Shown: in pieces, positions 1 to 6,200 of the stretch
Position numbering within the stretch: position 1 is the first letter of the stretch
How the letters are laid out: every line of letters begins with the position of its first letter
Assembly: GCA_003164415.1 (NCBI GenBank)
Contig: PLTK01000087.1
Coordinates: forward strand, 2,185 to 8,384
Origin: Methanobacterium sp.
GTDB taxonomy: Archaea; Methanobacteriota; Methanobacteria; Methanobacteriales; Methanobacteriaceae
Direction: 5' to 3'
Length of the DNA stretch: 6,200 nt
Position numbers and translations under genes: made by a program
Notes under the pieces: generated by a model
Database searches by the model: none
The model's input: the letters and a program-made list of their open reading frames with translations, nothing else
What the model was told of the DNA's origin: nothing

Positions 1-1238
1 TAGTTGTGTTTCCAGCCAAACATTTTGTAACATCGAAAAATAAGATTGAAGCAGCAATAAAAGATATTGAAAAAGAACTTGAAGAGAGGTTAATTGTTCT
101 GCATTCCCAGAATAAACTTGTAGAAGCCCAAAGATTAGAGCAGAGAACAAGATTTGACATTGAAATGCTACAGGAAATGGGATATTGTACAGGAATTGAA
201 AACTATTCAATGCACTTATCAGGAAGAAATTGGGGAGAAACACCATATACACTCCTTAAATATTTCCCAGATGATTTCTTAACCATTATAGATGAATCAC
301 ACGTCACAGTACCCCAAATAGGTGGTATGTATGCTGGTGACAGGGCACGTAAAGATAATCTGGTTGATTATGGATTCAGACTTCCATCTGCACGTGAAAA
401 TCGACCATTAAATTTTCCAGAATTTGAAATGTTACAGAACCAGGTACTCTATGTATCTGCAACACCAGCCAAATATGAACTGGGCGTAACACAAAATCTG
501 GTAGAACAAATTATAAGACCAACAGGACTTGTAGATCCTGAAATAATGATTAAACCGGTTGTTGGACAGGTTGACCATCTTCTTGGAGAAATTAAAAGGA
601 AGGTTAAGGATAAGCAGAGGATCCTTGTAACCACATTAACCAAGAAAATGGCAGAAGATCTCACAGATTACTATGCCAAGGTAGGTATTAAGGTGAGATA
701 TCTTCACTCAGATATAACAACCCTTGAAAGGATAGATATTATAGACGAACTTCGAAGGGGATCATTTGATTGTCTTGTGGGAGTAAACCTATTAAGAGAA
801 GGATTGGACCTTCCAGAAGTTTCTCTGGTGGGAATATTAGATGCGGATAAAGAAGGATTCTTAAGATCCCAAACATCTTTAATACAAACAATTGGAAGGG
901 CATCAAGAAATATTGATGGCCAAGTAGTAATATATGCAGATAAAATAACAGAATCAATAAGATCTGCTGTTGAAATAACCACCAACAGAAGAAAACATCA
1001 GCTAGCCTACAACAAAAAACATGGTATAACACCCAAATCAGTTAAAAGAACTGTTAAAGAAAAAATTGATAAGGCTTTAAAACTTAAAAAGAATGCTAAA
1101 AATATTTCTAAAGATGAATTAGTGCTTATAATACAGGATTTAGAAGAGGAAATGAAAATGGCATCCCTTAAACTTGACTTTGAATCTGCAGCCAAGATCA
1201 GGGATCAGATAAAATACTTAGAAGGAGCTTCAAACTGA
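1..1238 (+). CDS. uvrB: UvrB, excinuclease ABC subunit B (5' end cut by window edge)
   Basis: UvrB is the helicase-like subunit of nucleotide excision repair: it is loaded by UvrA, verifies the lesion and recruits UvrC. The frame is open to the left edge. A GTG at position 6 is internal, not the start, because the family is about 650-675 residues and the first visible residues (FPAKHFVTS) match a mid-protein stretch. Numbering from that GTG, I see helicase motif II DESHVT (96-101), motif III SATP (151-154), a motif IV region RYLHSD (231-236), motif V EGLDLPEV (265-272) and motif VI QTIGRASRN (294-302). A lysine-rich linker leads to a C-terminal UVR domain (about 371-406, ending LDFESAAKIRDQI), which in the family contacts UvrC. 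Missing to the left are about 250 residues, including Walker A and the beta-hairpin. The sequence is of bacterial type and closest in feel to Firmicutes UvrB. Its stop overlaps the uvrA start by one base. Confidence 0.97.
   Translation, partial: VVFPAKHFVTSKNKIEAAIKDIEKELEERLIVLHSQNKLVEAQRLEQRTRFDIEMLQEMGYCTGIENYSMHLSGRNWGETPYTLLKYFPDDFLTIIDESHVTVPQIGGMYAGDRARKDNLVDYGFRLPSARENRPLNFPEFEMLQNQVLYVSATPAKYELGVTQNLVEQIIRPTGLVDPEIMIKPVVGQVDHLLGEIKRKVKDKQRILVTTLTKKMAEDLTDYYAKVGIKVRYLHSDITTLERIDIIDELRRGSFDCLVGVNLLREGLDLPEVSLVGILDADKEGFLRSQTSLIQTIGRASRNIDGQVVIYADKITESIRSAVEITTNRRKHQLAYNKKHGITPKSVKRTVKEKIDKALKLKKNAKNISKDELVLIIQDLEEEMKMASLKLDFESAAKIRDQIKYLEGASN
1223..1227 (+). promoter_or_regulatory. Ribosome binding site of uvrA inside the uvrB end
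   Basis: AGGAG sits 10 bases before the uvrA ATG, within the last codons of uvrB. With the TGATG stop/start overlap at 1236-1240 it supports the chosen uvrA start and translational coupling of the two genes. Confidence 0.75.
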
Positions 1239-4156
1239 TGAACACCGCTACAACCAAGAAAGGAAGTATAAATATTAAGGGAGCACGTGAACACAACCTT
1301 AAAAATATTGAACTCACACTTCCAAGGGATAAGTTCCTTGTTATAACAGGAATAAGTGGATCTGGTAAATCGTCCCTGGCCTTCGACACCATCTATGCTG
1401 AAGGACAGCGAAGATATGTTGAATCATTATCTGCCTATGCAAGACAGTTTTTGGGTCAGATGAAAAAACCAGAGGTTGACTATATTGAGGGTCTTTCCCC
1501 TGCAATATCCATCGACCAGAAAACAACCCGTATGAATCCCAGATCCACTGTGGGTACAGTTACAGAAATATACGACTATTTCCGTCTACTTTTTGCACGT
1601 GTTGGTACACCTCACTGTTACAAATGTGGAAAGGAAATATCACAACAAACAGCAGGACAAATTGTTGATTCAATCCTGACCGAAAAAGAAGATCGTAAGA
1701 TACAGATACTTGCACCCATGGTTAAGGACAGGAAGGGAGAGCATCACAAGATCTTTGAAGACCTTAAAAAGAAGGGTTTTATAAGAGTTAGGGTTGATGG
1801 TGAAATATCAAACCTTGACAACGATTTTGAACTGGACAAAAACCGTAAACATTCTGTTGAAGTGGTTGTTGACAGGCTGATAATAAGATCAGACGAGGAT
1901 TTTAAGAAAAGATTAGCAGATTCTGTTGAAACAGCGCTTGAACTTGGGGAAGGATTGGTTATAGTATCATTTATAGAAGAGGATAAAAGCTCGTACGATA
2001 AGGTTTTCAGCGAACACTTTGCATGCACCGACTGTGGAATAAACTTCGAAGAGATAAGTCCCAGAATGTTTTCATTTAACAGCCCACACGGAGCATGTCC
2101 AGAGTGTAATGGACTAGGAAGTAAGCTTGAAATAGACACAGACTTTGTTGTGCCTGACAAATATCTTTCACTCAATGAAGGAGCTATTTTACCATGGAGT
2201 AAATCTGGAAATAAGGACAACTATTACAATCAAATGTTACTGGCTGTTGCAGACCATTATGGCTTCAGCATGGAAACACCATTTGAAGAACTTCCAGATA
2301 AATATCAACAATATGTTTTATACGGCACTCCCGACAAGGTACAATTCAATTTCAGGAGAAAAAATAGACAGTACAAGGTTAACCGACGTTTTGAAGGTGT
2401 TGTAAAAAGGATGGAACGTCTTTTTATGGAAACACAGTCAAATTACATGAGGAGTTACGTTGGTAAGTTTATGAGCGACCGTAAATGTCCAGTTTGTAAA
2501 GGTACAAGGCTCAGACCCGAAAGCAGATCTGTTACTGTGAGTGGTAAATCCATCTCAGAAGTTGTTGAAATGCCCATTAAAAATTCCAAGAAATTCTTTG
2601 ACGAGGTTGAGTTGAATGAGATGGAACTCTACATTGCAAAGGAAATTCTAAAGGAAATTAAGGAAAGGTTGAAGTTTCTAGCAGATGTGGGCCTTGATTA
2701 TATCACCCTCGACAGGTCTTCTGGAACATTATCAGGTGGAGAAGCACAACGTATACGTCTAGCAACCCAAATAGGTTCGGGTCTGGTTGGAGTTCTTTAC
2801 ATACTGGATGAACCCAGTATAGGATTGCATCAAAGGGATAATGCAAGACTTATAGAAACACTAAAAAGACTTAGAGACATTGGAAACACGCTCATTGTTG
2901 TTGAACACGATGAAGAAACCATAATGTCTGCGGATCATGTTGTTGATATAGGGCCCGGTGCTGGTGAGCACGGTGGAAAAGTAATTGCAGAAGGAACACC
3001 TTTAGAAATAATGGAAAATCCAGAATCCATAACAGGAAGATATCTCTCACGCGTTGAGACCATCCACGTACCAGAACGTAGACATGAATCCAATGGAAAC
3101 TATTTAACAGTTAAAGGTGCAAAACAAAACAACCTTAAGGATATAGATGTTAAATTCCCATTAGGAGTCTTTACATGTATAACAGGAGTGTCAGGGTCTG
3201 GTAAAAGCACACTTATAAATGATGTTCTTTATAAGGGTGTAAATGGAAAGTTAAGCCGTAAAAATATGCTTGCAGGTAAACACGACGATATTACTGGTAT
3301 TAAAAATTTAGATAAAGCAATAATTATTGATCAATCTGCAATTGGACGTACACCACGTTCAAATTCTGCAACTTATACCGGGGTATTTACCTATATCAGG
3401 GAAATATTTGCCCAGACATTGGCTGCTAAAAACAGGGGTTATAAACCTGGAAGGTTCAGTTTCAATGTTAAGGGTGGCCGTTGTGAAGCATGTAGTGGTG
3501 ATGGGATTATTAAAATAGAAATGCATTTTCTAGCCGATGTCTATGTGCCATGCGAGGTTTGTTCGGGTAAACGTTATAACAGGGAAACCCTCGACGTTCG
3601 GTATAAGGGTAAAAATATAGCAGAAGTTCTTGACATGACAGTTGAGGAATCACTTGAATTCTTTAAGAACATTCCAAAGATTCATAAAAAACTTAAAACA
3701 CTCGACGATGTTGGTTTAGGTTATATTAAACTCGGACAACCAGCAACAACACTTTCAGGTGGAGAGGCTCAGCGTGTAAAACTTGCTAAAGAGTTAAGCC
3801 GACAGAATACTGGTAAAACCCTCTACATTTTAGATGAACCAACAACAGGACTTCACTTTGCAGATATTAAAAAGCTTTTAGACGTACTTGGAAGGTTAAG
3901 AGATTCTGGAAATACTGTTCTTGTTATAGAACATAATCTAGATGTTATTAAAACCGCTGATTACATCATAGATCTAGGTCCCGAAGGTGGGGATGAGGGC
4001 GGATATGTGGTTGCCCAGGGAACTCCCGAAGAAATAGCAATGGGTAACAGTTACACTGGAAAATATTTAAAGGATGTTTTAGAAGGTGTGAAACCACAAT
4101 TCATCGAGATGGTACAAGAGGGAGAACTTGTTAAATCATCATCAAAATATAAATAA
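1238..4156 (+). CDS. uvrA: UvrA, excinuclease ABC subunit A (complete, 972 aa)
   Basis: UvrA is the dimeric ABC-type ATPase that finds bulky DNA lesions and delivers UvrB to them. The length is normal for the family. Two ABC modules are complete. Module I has Walker A GISGSGKS (38-45), signature LSGGE (498-502), Walker B ending DEP (524-526) and H-loop His557. Module II has Walker A GVSGSGKST (650-658), signature LSGGE (839-843), Walker B DEP (866-868) and His899. Zinc ligands are visible as C263/C266 with C287/C290, and as the DNA-binding finger C749-X2-C752-X19-C772-X2-C775. Further CXXC pairs lie at 127/130, opening the UvrB-binding insertion (about 130-250), and at 417/420. The start is fixed by the AGGAG and the one-base overlap with uvrB. 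The gene is followed by oligo-T tracts, so it is probably last in its operon. By eye it is nearly colinear with Firmicutes UvrA, which fits a bacterial origin of methanogen uvrABC. I see no missing catalytic residue. Confidence 0.98.
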   Translation: MNTATTKKGSINIKGAREHNLKNIELTLPRDKFLVITGISGSGKSSLAFDTIYAEGQRRYVESLSAYARQFLGQMKKPEVDYIEGLSPAISIDQKTTRMNPRSTVGTVTEIYDYFRLLFARVGTPHCYKCGKEISQQTAGQIVDSILTEKEDRKIQILAPMVKDRKGEHHKIFEDLKKKGFIRVRVDGEISNLDNDFELDKNRKHSVEVVVDRLIIRSDEDFKKRLADSVETALELGEGLVIVSFIEEDKSSYDKVFSEHFACTDCGINFEEISPRMFSFNSPHGACPECNGLGSKLEIDTDFVVPDKYLSLNEGAILPWSKSGNKDNYYNQMLLAVADHYGFSMETPFEELPDKYQQYVLYGTPDKVQFNFRRKNRQYKVNRRFEGVVKRMERLFMETQSNYMRSYVGKFMSDRKCPVCKGTRLRPESRSVTVSGKSISEVVEMPIKNSKKFFDEVELNEMELYIAKEILKEIKERLKFLADVGLDYITLDRSSGTLSGGEAQRIRLATQIGSGLVGVLYILDEPSIGLHQRDNARLIETLKRLRDIGNTLIVVEHDEETIMSADHVVDIGPGAGEHGGKVIAEGTPLEIMENPESITGRYLSRVETIHVPERRHESNGNYLTVKGAKQNNLKDIDVKFPLGVFTCITGVSGSGKSTLINDVLYKGVNGKLSRKNMLAGKHDDITGIKNLDKAIIIDQSAIGRTPRSNSATYTGVFTYIREIFAQTLAAKNRGYKPGRFSFNVKGGRCEACSGDGIIKIEMHFLADVYVPCEVCSGKRYNRETLDVRYKGKNIAEVLDMTVEESLEFFKNIPKIHKKLKTLDDVGLGYIKLGQPATTLSGGEAQRVKLAKELSRQNTGKTLYILDEPTTGLHFADIKKLLDVLGRLRDSGNTVLVIEHNLDVIKTADYIIDLGPEGGDEGGYVVAQGTPEEIAMGNSYTGKYLKDVLEGVKPQFIEMVQEGELVKSSSKYK

Positions 4157-4194
4157 ATTTTTAAATCCCCCCATTCTCCATTTATAATTTTTTA
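4157..4194 (+). terminator. Oligo-T tracts after uvrA, likely archaeal-type terminator
   Basis: Directly after the uvrA stop come T5 (4158-4162) and T6 (4188-4193) with AT-rich sequence between them and no convincing hairpin. Archaeal RNA polymerase terminates at oligo-T runs, so these are the best candidates for the end of the uvrBA transcript. More T runs follow at 4259-4265 and 4271-4277 and could act as backup. They also encode, on the other strand, the lysine codons of a broken gene. Confidence 0.5.
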
Positions 4195-4249
4195 AACTAT
4201 ATAAATACAAAAATTTTAATTTGTTACGTTTCTCTTTTATTTGTTTGAT

Positions 4250-4589
4250 TTATTCTGATTTTTTTGGTATTTTTTTTCCAATAAAACCTCCAATGGTTGC
4301 AGAAATAGTTACTATTAGTATTATAACTGGTAGATAAATTAAAAATGAATGGCTACCAAAATATTTATAATTTAGGATCATATGAATAATTGTAATTATA
4401 CTTACAAATAATAATCCTTCATAAAACCCATAGCGTGTTTTTCTTTCTTTAGCAAAATAAGTTGCTATAAAACCTCCTAATATATATGCGACCTCAGCCC
4501 ATATATCACTACTATTTAAAAGTAATACAATATGATATAATAAATCCTATAATTATAGTTACAATCGGATTTTTAAAGTCTAATTTTAT
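4250..4589 (-). pseudogene. Broken small multi-pass membrane protein gene (frameshift, no standard start)
   Basis: Read on the minus strand, the frame from 4546 down to a TAA at 4250-4252 gives a convincing membrane protein of 98 residues but has no usable start near its front. It contains hydrophobic stretches WAEVAYILGGFIATYFA (4501-4451), YEGLLFVSIITIIHMIL (4423-4373) and SFLIYLPVIILIVTISATIG (about 4348-4289). Basic loops separate the stretches, and the tail is GKKIPKKSE. Just upstream, one base out of frame, lies a plausible N-terminus, KLDFKNPIVTIIIGFII, preceded by ATA (4587-4589) where ATG would be expected and by GGGGG (4597-4601) at ribosome-binding distance. The two frames overlap at 4515-4546. 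The span is 340 bases, one more than a whole number of codons, so a single inserted base would explain the break. The restored product would be about 112 residues with four membrane segments. It recalls small four-segment proteins of unknown function in Methanobacteriales (DUF5518-like), but I cannot confirm the family. A sequencing error is an alternative. Confidence 0.68.
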
Positions 4590-4596
4590 TATTTAA

Positions 4597-4601
4597 CCCC
4601 C
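4597..4601 (-). promoter_or_regulatory. Likely ribosome binding site of the broken membrane-protein gene
   Basis: GGGGG followed by TT on the minus strand stands seven bases before the ATA at 4587-4589. It is a conspicuous G run in a stretch that is otherwise almost entirely A and T, and it places the original start at that ATA codon, probably a decayed ATG. Confidence 0.4.
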
Positions 4602-4840
4602 AATTAATTCTAATTCTATATTAATTATATTCAATTATCATAATAATCTTTAATACCTTAAATTGTCAATTAAAATCTAATATTATTGATATTCACACAT
4701 TTTAATTTAACAAAACATTCTCGGAATATTTATTCAGTTTGTATAAAAAGATCAAGTCTTATCTACTGATATCTTCTTATGTTTTTTATTATGTTCCTTG
4801 ATTAGTTTCGTTTTTTAATTATCCTCATAAAACAGTAGCA
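4602..4840. other. AT-rich intergenic stretch without a recognisable gene
   Basis: This is very AT-rich sequence; by hand count 4621-4680 has 8 G or C in 60. I checked both strands for short frames. I found only trivial ones of fewer than ten codons, such as an ATG at 4780 on the plus strand and two short minus-strand frames, none with a ribosome binding site. No tRNA-like cloverleaf, CRISPR repeat or insertion-sequence end is visible. It may hold the promoter of the broken minus-strand gene; AT-rich TATA-like words occur, but no single one stands out. Confidence 0.6.
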
Positions 4841-4850
4841 TTATATATTT
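4841..4850 (+). promoter_or_regulatory. Candidate TATA box upstream of the small ORF and kinase
   Basis: TTATATATTT matches the archaeal TATA consensus well. Initiation normally falls about 22-27 bases beyond the box centre, which would be near 4868-4873, at or next to the ATG at 4872. The transcript would then be nearly leaderless for the 53-codon frame, or carry a leader of about 155 bases for the kinase. The surroundings are so AT-rich that chance matches are common. Confidence 0.4.
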
Positions 4851-4871
4851 GAAAAATAATGTAGAATTATT

Positions 4872-5033
4872 ATGAATGTTAATATTAATTTAGATAGTTC
4901 TATTGAATTTATATTATCAATATCATCCTATTTAGTCGGGGGTATCTTATATTACATTGATATACTCATTTTATACTATAAAATCATTTTTATGGGAGTA
5001 AACATAAAAACTAAGGCGGGATTTAAATGTTAA
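4872..5033 (+). CDS. Possible 53-aa single-pass membrane peptide overlapping the kinase start
   Basis: I do not recognise this product. The frame starts at ATG 4872 and ends at TAA 5031-5033, so its last codons overlap the kinase ATG (5027) by seven bases. The peptide has a short polar front (MNVNINLDSS), a hydrophobic stretch at about residues 12-42 rich in Ile, Leu and Tyr, and a basic tail ending TKAGFKC. No ribosome binding site precedes the ATG, but the TATA-like box at 4841-4850 would start a transcript almost at this ATG, so leaderless translation is possible. The overlap is of the kind that allows termination-reinitiation coupling into the kinase. Alternatively it is a chance frame in AT-rich DNA, where Ile, Leu, Tyr and Phe codons arise easily, or a remnant of an older membrane-protein gene. 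Function unknown. Confidence 0.28.
   Translation: MNVNINLDSSIEFILSISSYLVGGILYYIDILILYYKIIFMGVNIKTKAGFKC
4968..4984. promoter_or_regulatory. 17-base palindrome containing a TATA-like box before the kinase
   Basis: ATTTTATA-C-TATAAAAT has perfect 8-base arms around one central base and ends 42 bases before the kinase ATG. It contains TATA-like sequence on both strands. Initiation about 25 bases downstream would leave a leader of roughly 25-30 bases that includes the GGCGGG before the kinase. It could be the kinase promoter, a regulator's operator overlapping that promoter, or a chance AT palindrome. Confidence 0.35.
5015..5020 (+). promoter_or_regulatory. Weak ribosome binding site of the kinase
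   Basis: GGCGGG lies six bases before ATG 5027. It is the only G-rich word near the start and is imperfect compared with the GGAGG seen before the following gene. A TAA stands directly before the ATG in the same frame, so the kinase cannot begin further upstream. The next in-frame ATG (residue 21) has no better site. Confidence 0.5.
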
Positions 5034-5902
5034 TAAATTACACTCTGCTGGCATTAAATCCATTAGCACCACTTTACAGTATTTTCATGAATGCAGAATA
5101 TTTCTTTGGTTTATTATTATTGTTACTGGTAATTTTAATGGTTGCACTGTTAACTGAGAGAATTGAAAAGGTTAGGAAGTTAAGAACTTTAAATAGTGAA
5201 CTTACTAGAGAAACTGTAAAACTTGAAGATGCAAATAATGAATTAGAAGCATTTGCATACTCTGTATCACACGATCTTAGGGTGCCTTTAAGGGCTATTG
5301 ATGGATTTTCACGTATTGTTATTGAAGATTATGAGAAGGAATTGGATGAAGAGGGAGTAAGACTTCTTAATGTTGTCAGGGATAATACCAAAAAAATGGG
5401 GCAGTTGATTGATGATATATTATTACTTTCACGTGCTGGTAGACAGGAAATGAAAATTTCCGAGCTGGATATGAGTTCACTTGCAAAAAACATATATGCT
5501 GACTTTTATCAGGACACACATGGTCGAACTATAATTTTCAGTGTAGATGACCTTCCGCGGGCAATGGGAGATCGAGCACTTTTAACACAAGTTTTTACTA
5601 ATCTCATAGGAAACGCCATTAAATTTACTGGAGACAAGAATATATCCAAGATTGAAGTTGGTTTTAACGGAGATAAAGAGGATAACATATATTATGTGAA
5701 GGATAATGGTGCTGGTTTTGATATGAAGTATTATGATAAACTTTTTGGACTTTTCCAACGATTACATACTCAGGAGGAATTTACAGGTACGGGTGTTGGG
5801 CTATCAATTGTTCAACGTATAATAAGCAGGCATGGTGGGCGTGTTTGGGGTAAAGGAGAGGTGGATAAGGGTGCAACTATATATTTTTCACTTCCTAAAT
5901 AA
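5027..5902 (+). CDS. Membrane-anchored sensor histidine kinase without a recognisable sensor domain (291 aa)
   Basis: The protein autophosphorylates on histidine using ATP and should pass the phosphate to a receiver, most likely the one encoded next. From the N-terminus there is a mildly hydrophobic segment (about 5-20), one strong membrane segment (about 25-43, leucine-rich) and a short charged coiled-coil-like linker (44-72). A HisKA dimerisation domain follows, with the H-box SVSHDLRVPLRAI (phospho-acceptor His82). The ATPase domain has N-box NLIGNAIKF (192-200), G1 box DNGAGFD (226-232), F-box region FGLFQRLH (240-247) and G2 box GTGVGLS (254-260). All catalytic motifs look intact. The catalytic core is of the phytochrome-like HisKA type, common as hybrid or PAS kinases in methanogens. 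No PAS, GAF, HAMP or extracellular domain fits in the roughly 70 residues before HisKA, so the signal may be sensed in the membrane or through a partner. The ligand is unknown. Confidence 0.93.
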   Translation: MLINYTLLALNPLAPLYSIFMNAEYFFGLLLLLLVILMVALLTERIEKVRKLRTLNSELTRETVKLEDANNELEAFAYSVSHDLRVPLRAIDGFSRIVIEDYEKELDEEGVRLLNVVRDNTKKMGQLIDDILLLSRAGRQEMKISELDMSSLAKNIYADFYQDTHGRTIIFSVDDLPRAMGDRALLTQVFTNLIGNAIKFTGDKNISKIEVGFNGDKEDNIYYVKDNGAGFDMKYYDKLFGLFQRLHTQEEFTGTGVGLSIVQRIISRHGGRVWGKGEVDKGATIYFSLPK

Positions 5903-5949
5903 TTAAATTAAGAATTCGATATTAATATAAAATTTTTTGGAGGAATTTA
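5903..5949 (+). other. Kinase-receiver spacer with strong ribosome binding site
   Basis: This 47-base spacer ends with GGAGG (5939-5943) six bases before ATG 5950, the best ribosome binding site in the window, and it decides the receiver's start. An AT run with a TATA-like word (about 5921-5930) and a T6 tract (5933-5938) precede it. Co-transcription with the kinase is likely, though a separate weak promoter cannot be excluded. Confidence 0.65.
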
Positions 5950-6200
5950 ATGAGCTTAGACGAAGTTGAAATTCTCTTGGTGGAGGACAATCCAACAGAT
6001 GCAGAACTCACAATGAGGGCCCTGAAAAGAAAAAATTTAATTAATAAATTAGTATGGGTAAAAGATGGAGCAGAAGCACTGGATTTCCTTTTTGCAAAGG
6101 GTGAGTATTCAAAAAGAAATGTAAGTGACCTTCCAAAGTTAATACTCCTTGATCTGAGAATGCCAAAGGTTGATGGTCTCGAAGTACTGCATGAAATCAA
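5950..6200 (+). CDS. Rcp1-like response regulator receiver (3' end cut by window edge)
   Basis: The first 83 codons are visible. The frame begins MSLDEVEILLVEDNPTD, with the acidic pair Glu12/Asp13 that binds magnesium, and reaches the phospho-acceptor Asp68 in LILLDLRMPKVDGLEVL. The conserved Thr/Ser and Lys of the receiver fold would come after the right edge. The NPTDAELTMRAL helix, the WVKDGAEALDFLF segment and the LPKLILLDLRMPKVDG pattern are typical of Rcp1-type single-domain receivers, the partners of phytochrome-like kinases. These are usually about 140-150 residues long with no DNA-binding output domain. Whether an output domain follows here cannot be seen. It lies 47 bases downstream of the kinase on the same strand and is its likely phosphate acceptor. 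Confidence 0.93.
   Translation, partial: MSLDEVEILLVEDNPTDAELTMRALKRKNLINKLVWVKDGAEALDFLFAKGEYSKRNVSDLPKLILLDLRMPKVDGLEVLHEI

Noticed and set aside
6..8. GTG as a start codon of a 410-residue protein
   Set aside because: The frame is open to the window edge, and the sequence from here matches the middle of UvrB, so the codon is an internal valine.
704..985. Minus-strand open frame of 93 codons, with other frames of 60-100 codons, inside uvrB
   Set aside because: All lie opposite conserved helicase motifs of uvrB and show no protein-like pattern of their own.
1744..2220. Minus-strand open frame of 158 codons inside uvrA
   Set aside because: It is antisense to a fully supported uvrA, its translation is serine- and leucine-rich with no recognisable motif, and no ribosome binding site or promoter is evident. 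It is a shadow of uvrA codon usage.
2145..2405. Plus-strand frame of 86 codons within uvrA in another phase
   Set aside because: The overlapping uvrA frame carries conserved sequence throughout, and this product has no recognisable feature.
4345..4389. Short plus-strand frame starting at an ATG near 4345
   Set aside because: It ends after about 14 codons, has no ribosome binding site, and runs opposite the better-supported minus-strand membrane-protein remnant.
4602..4840. Repeated short AT words (for example TAATTCTAATTCTA near 4607-4620) as a possible repeat array or origin element
   Set aside because: The units are too short and irregular, with no consistent spacing. Such words are expected by chance at this base composition.
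5922..6200. Minus-strand open frame of 92 codons at the right edge
   Set aside because: It is antisense to the receiver gene, which has a strong ribosome binding site and conserved receiver motifs on the plus strand.

Overview
The window looks like part of the chromosome of a methanogenic archaeon of the order Methanobacteriales, probably Methanobacterium or a close relative. The case rests on several things together: low GC, arginine coded mostly by AGA/AGG, GGAGG-type ribosome binding sites, TATA-like boxes upstream of genes, and oligo-T tracts instead of hairpin terminators. The last two genes are a His-kinase and an Rcp1-like receiver of a type I associate with these methanogens. The genus is an inference from memory of the families, not a search result.

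Layout. (1) Positions 1-1238 hold the C-terminal 60% or so of uvrB, cut by the left edge of the window. (2) Positions 1238-4156 hold a complete uvrA that shares one base with the uvrB stop codon (TGATG), so the two are an operon and very probably translationally coupled. Both proteins are of the bacterial UvrABC type and read very close to Firmicutes versions. (3) Positions 4157-5026 are a very AT-rich gap of about 870 bases without a long open frame. It is not empty. On the minus strand, 4250-4589, lies a small multi-pass membrane protein gene broken by one frameshift and lacking a standard start codon. Near the right end are two TATA-like elements, one inside a near-perfect 17-base palindrome, and a 53-codon open frame for a hydrophobic peptide that overlaps the next gene's start. 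(4) Positions 5027-5902 hold a membrane-anchored histidine kinase with no recognisable sensor domain. (5) From position 5950 to the right edge runs the start of an Rcp1-like response regulator, 47 bases downstream with a strong ribosome binding site.

How the genes work together. UvrA (damage sensor, ATPase) loads UvrB (helicase-like damage verifier) onto lesions for incision by UvrC, which is not in the window. The kinase and receiver form a probable two-component pair. Nothing in the sequence links the repair operon to the signalling pair; the oligo-T-rich gap separates them.

I see no wholly new system here. The items most worth a second look are the hidden broken membrane-protein gene, the small overlapping reading frame with its possible leaderless promoter, and the palindromic TATA region in front of the kinase.
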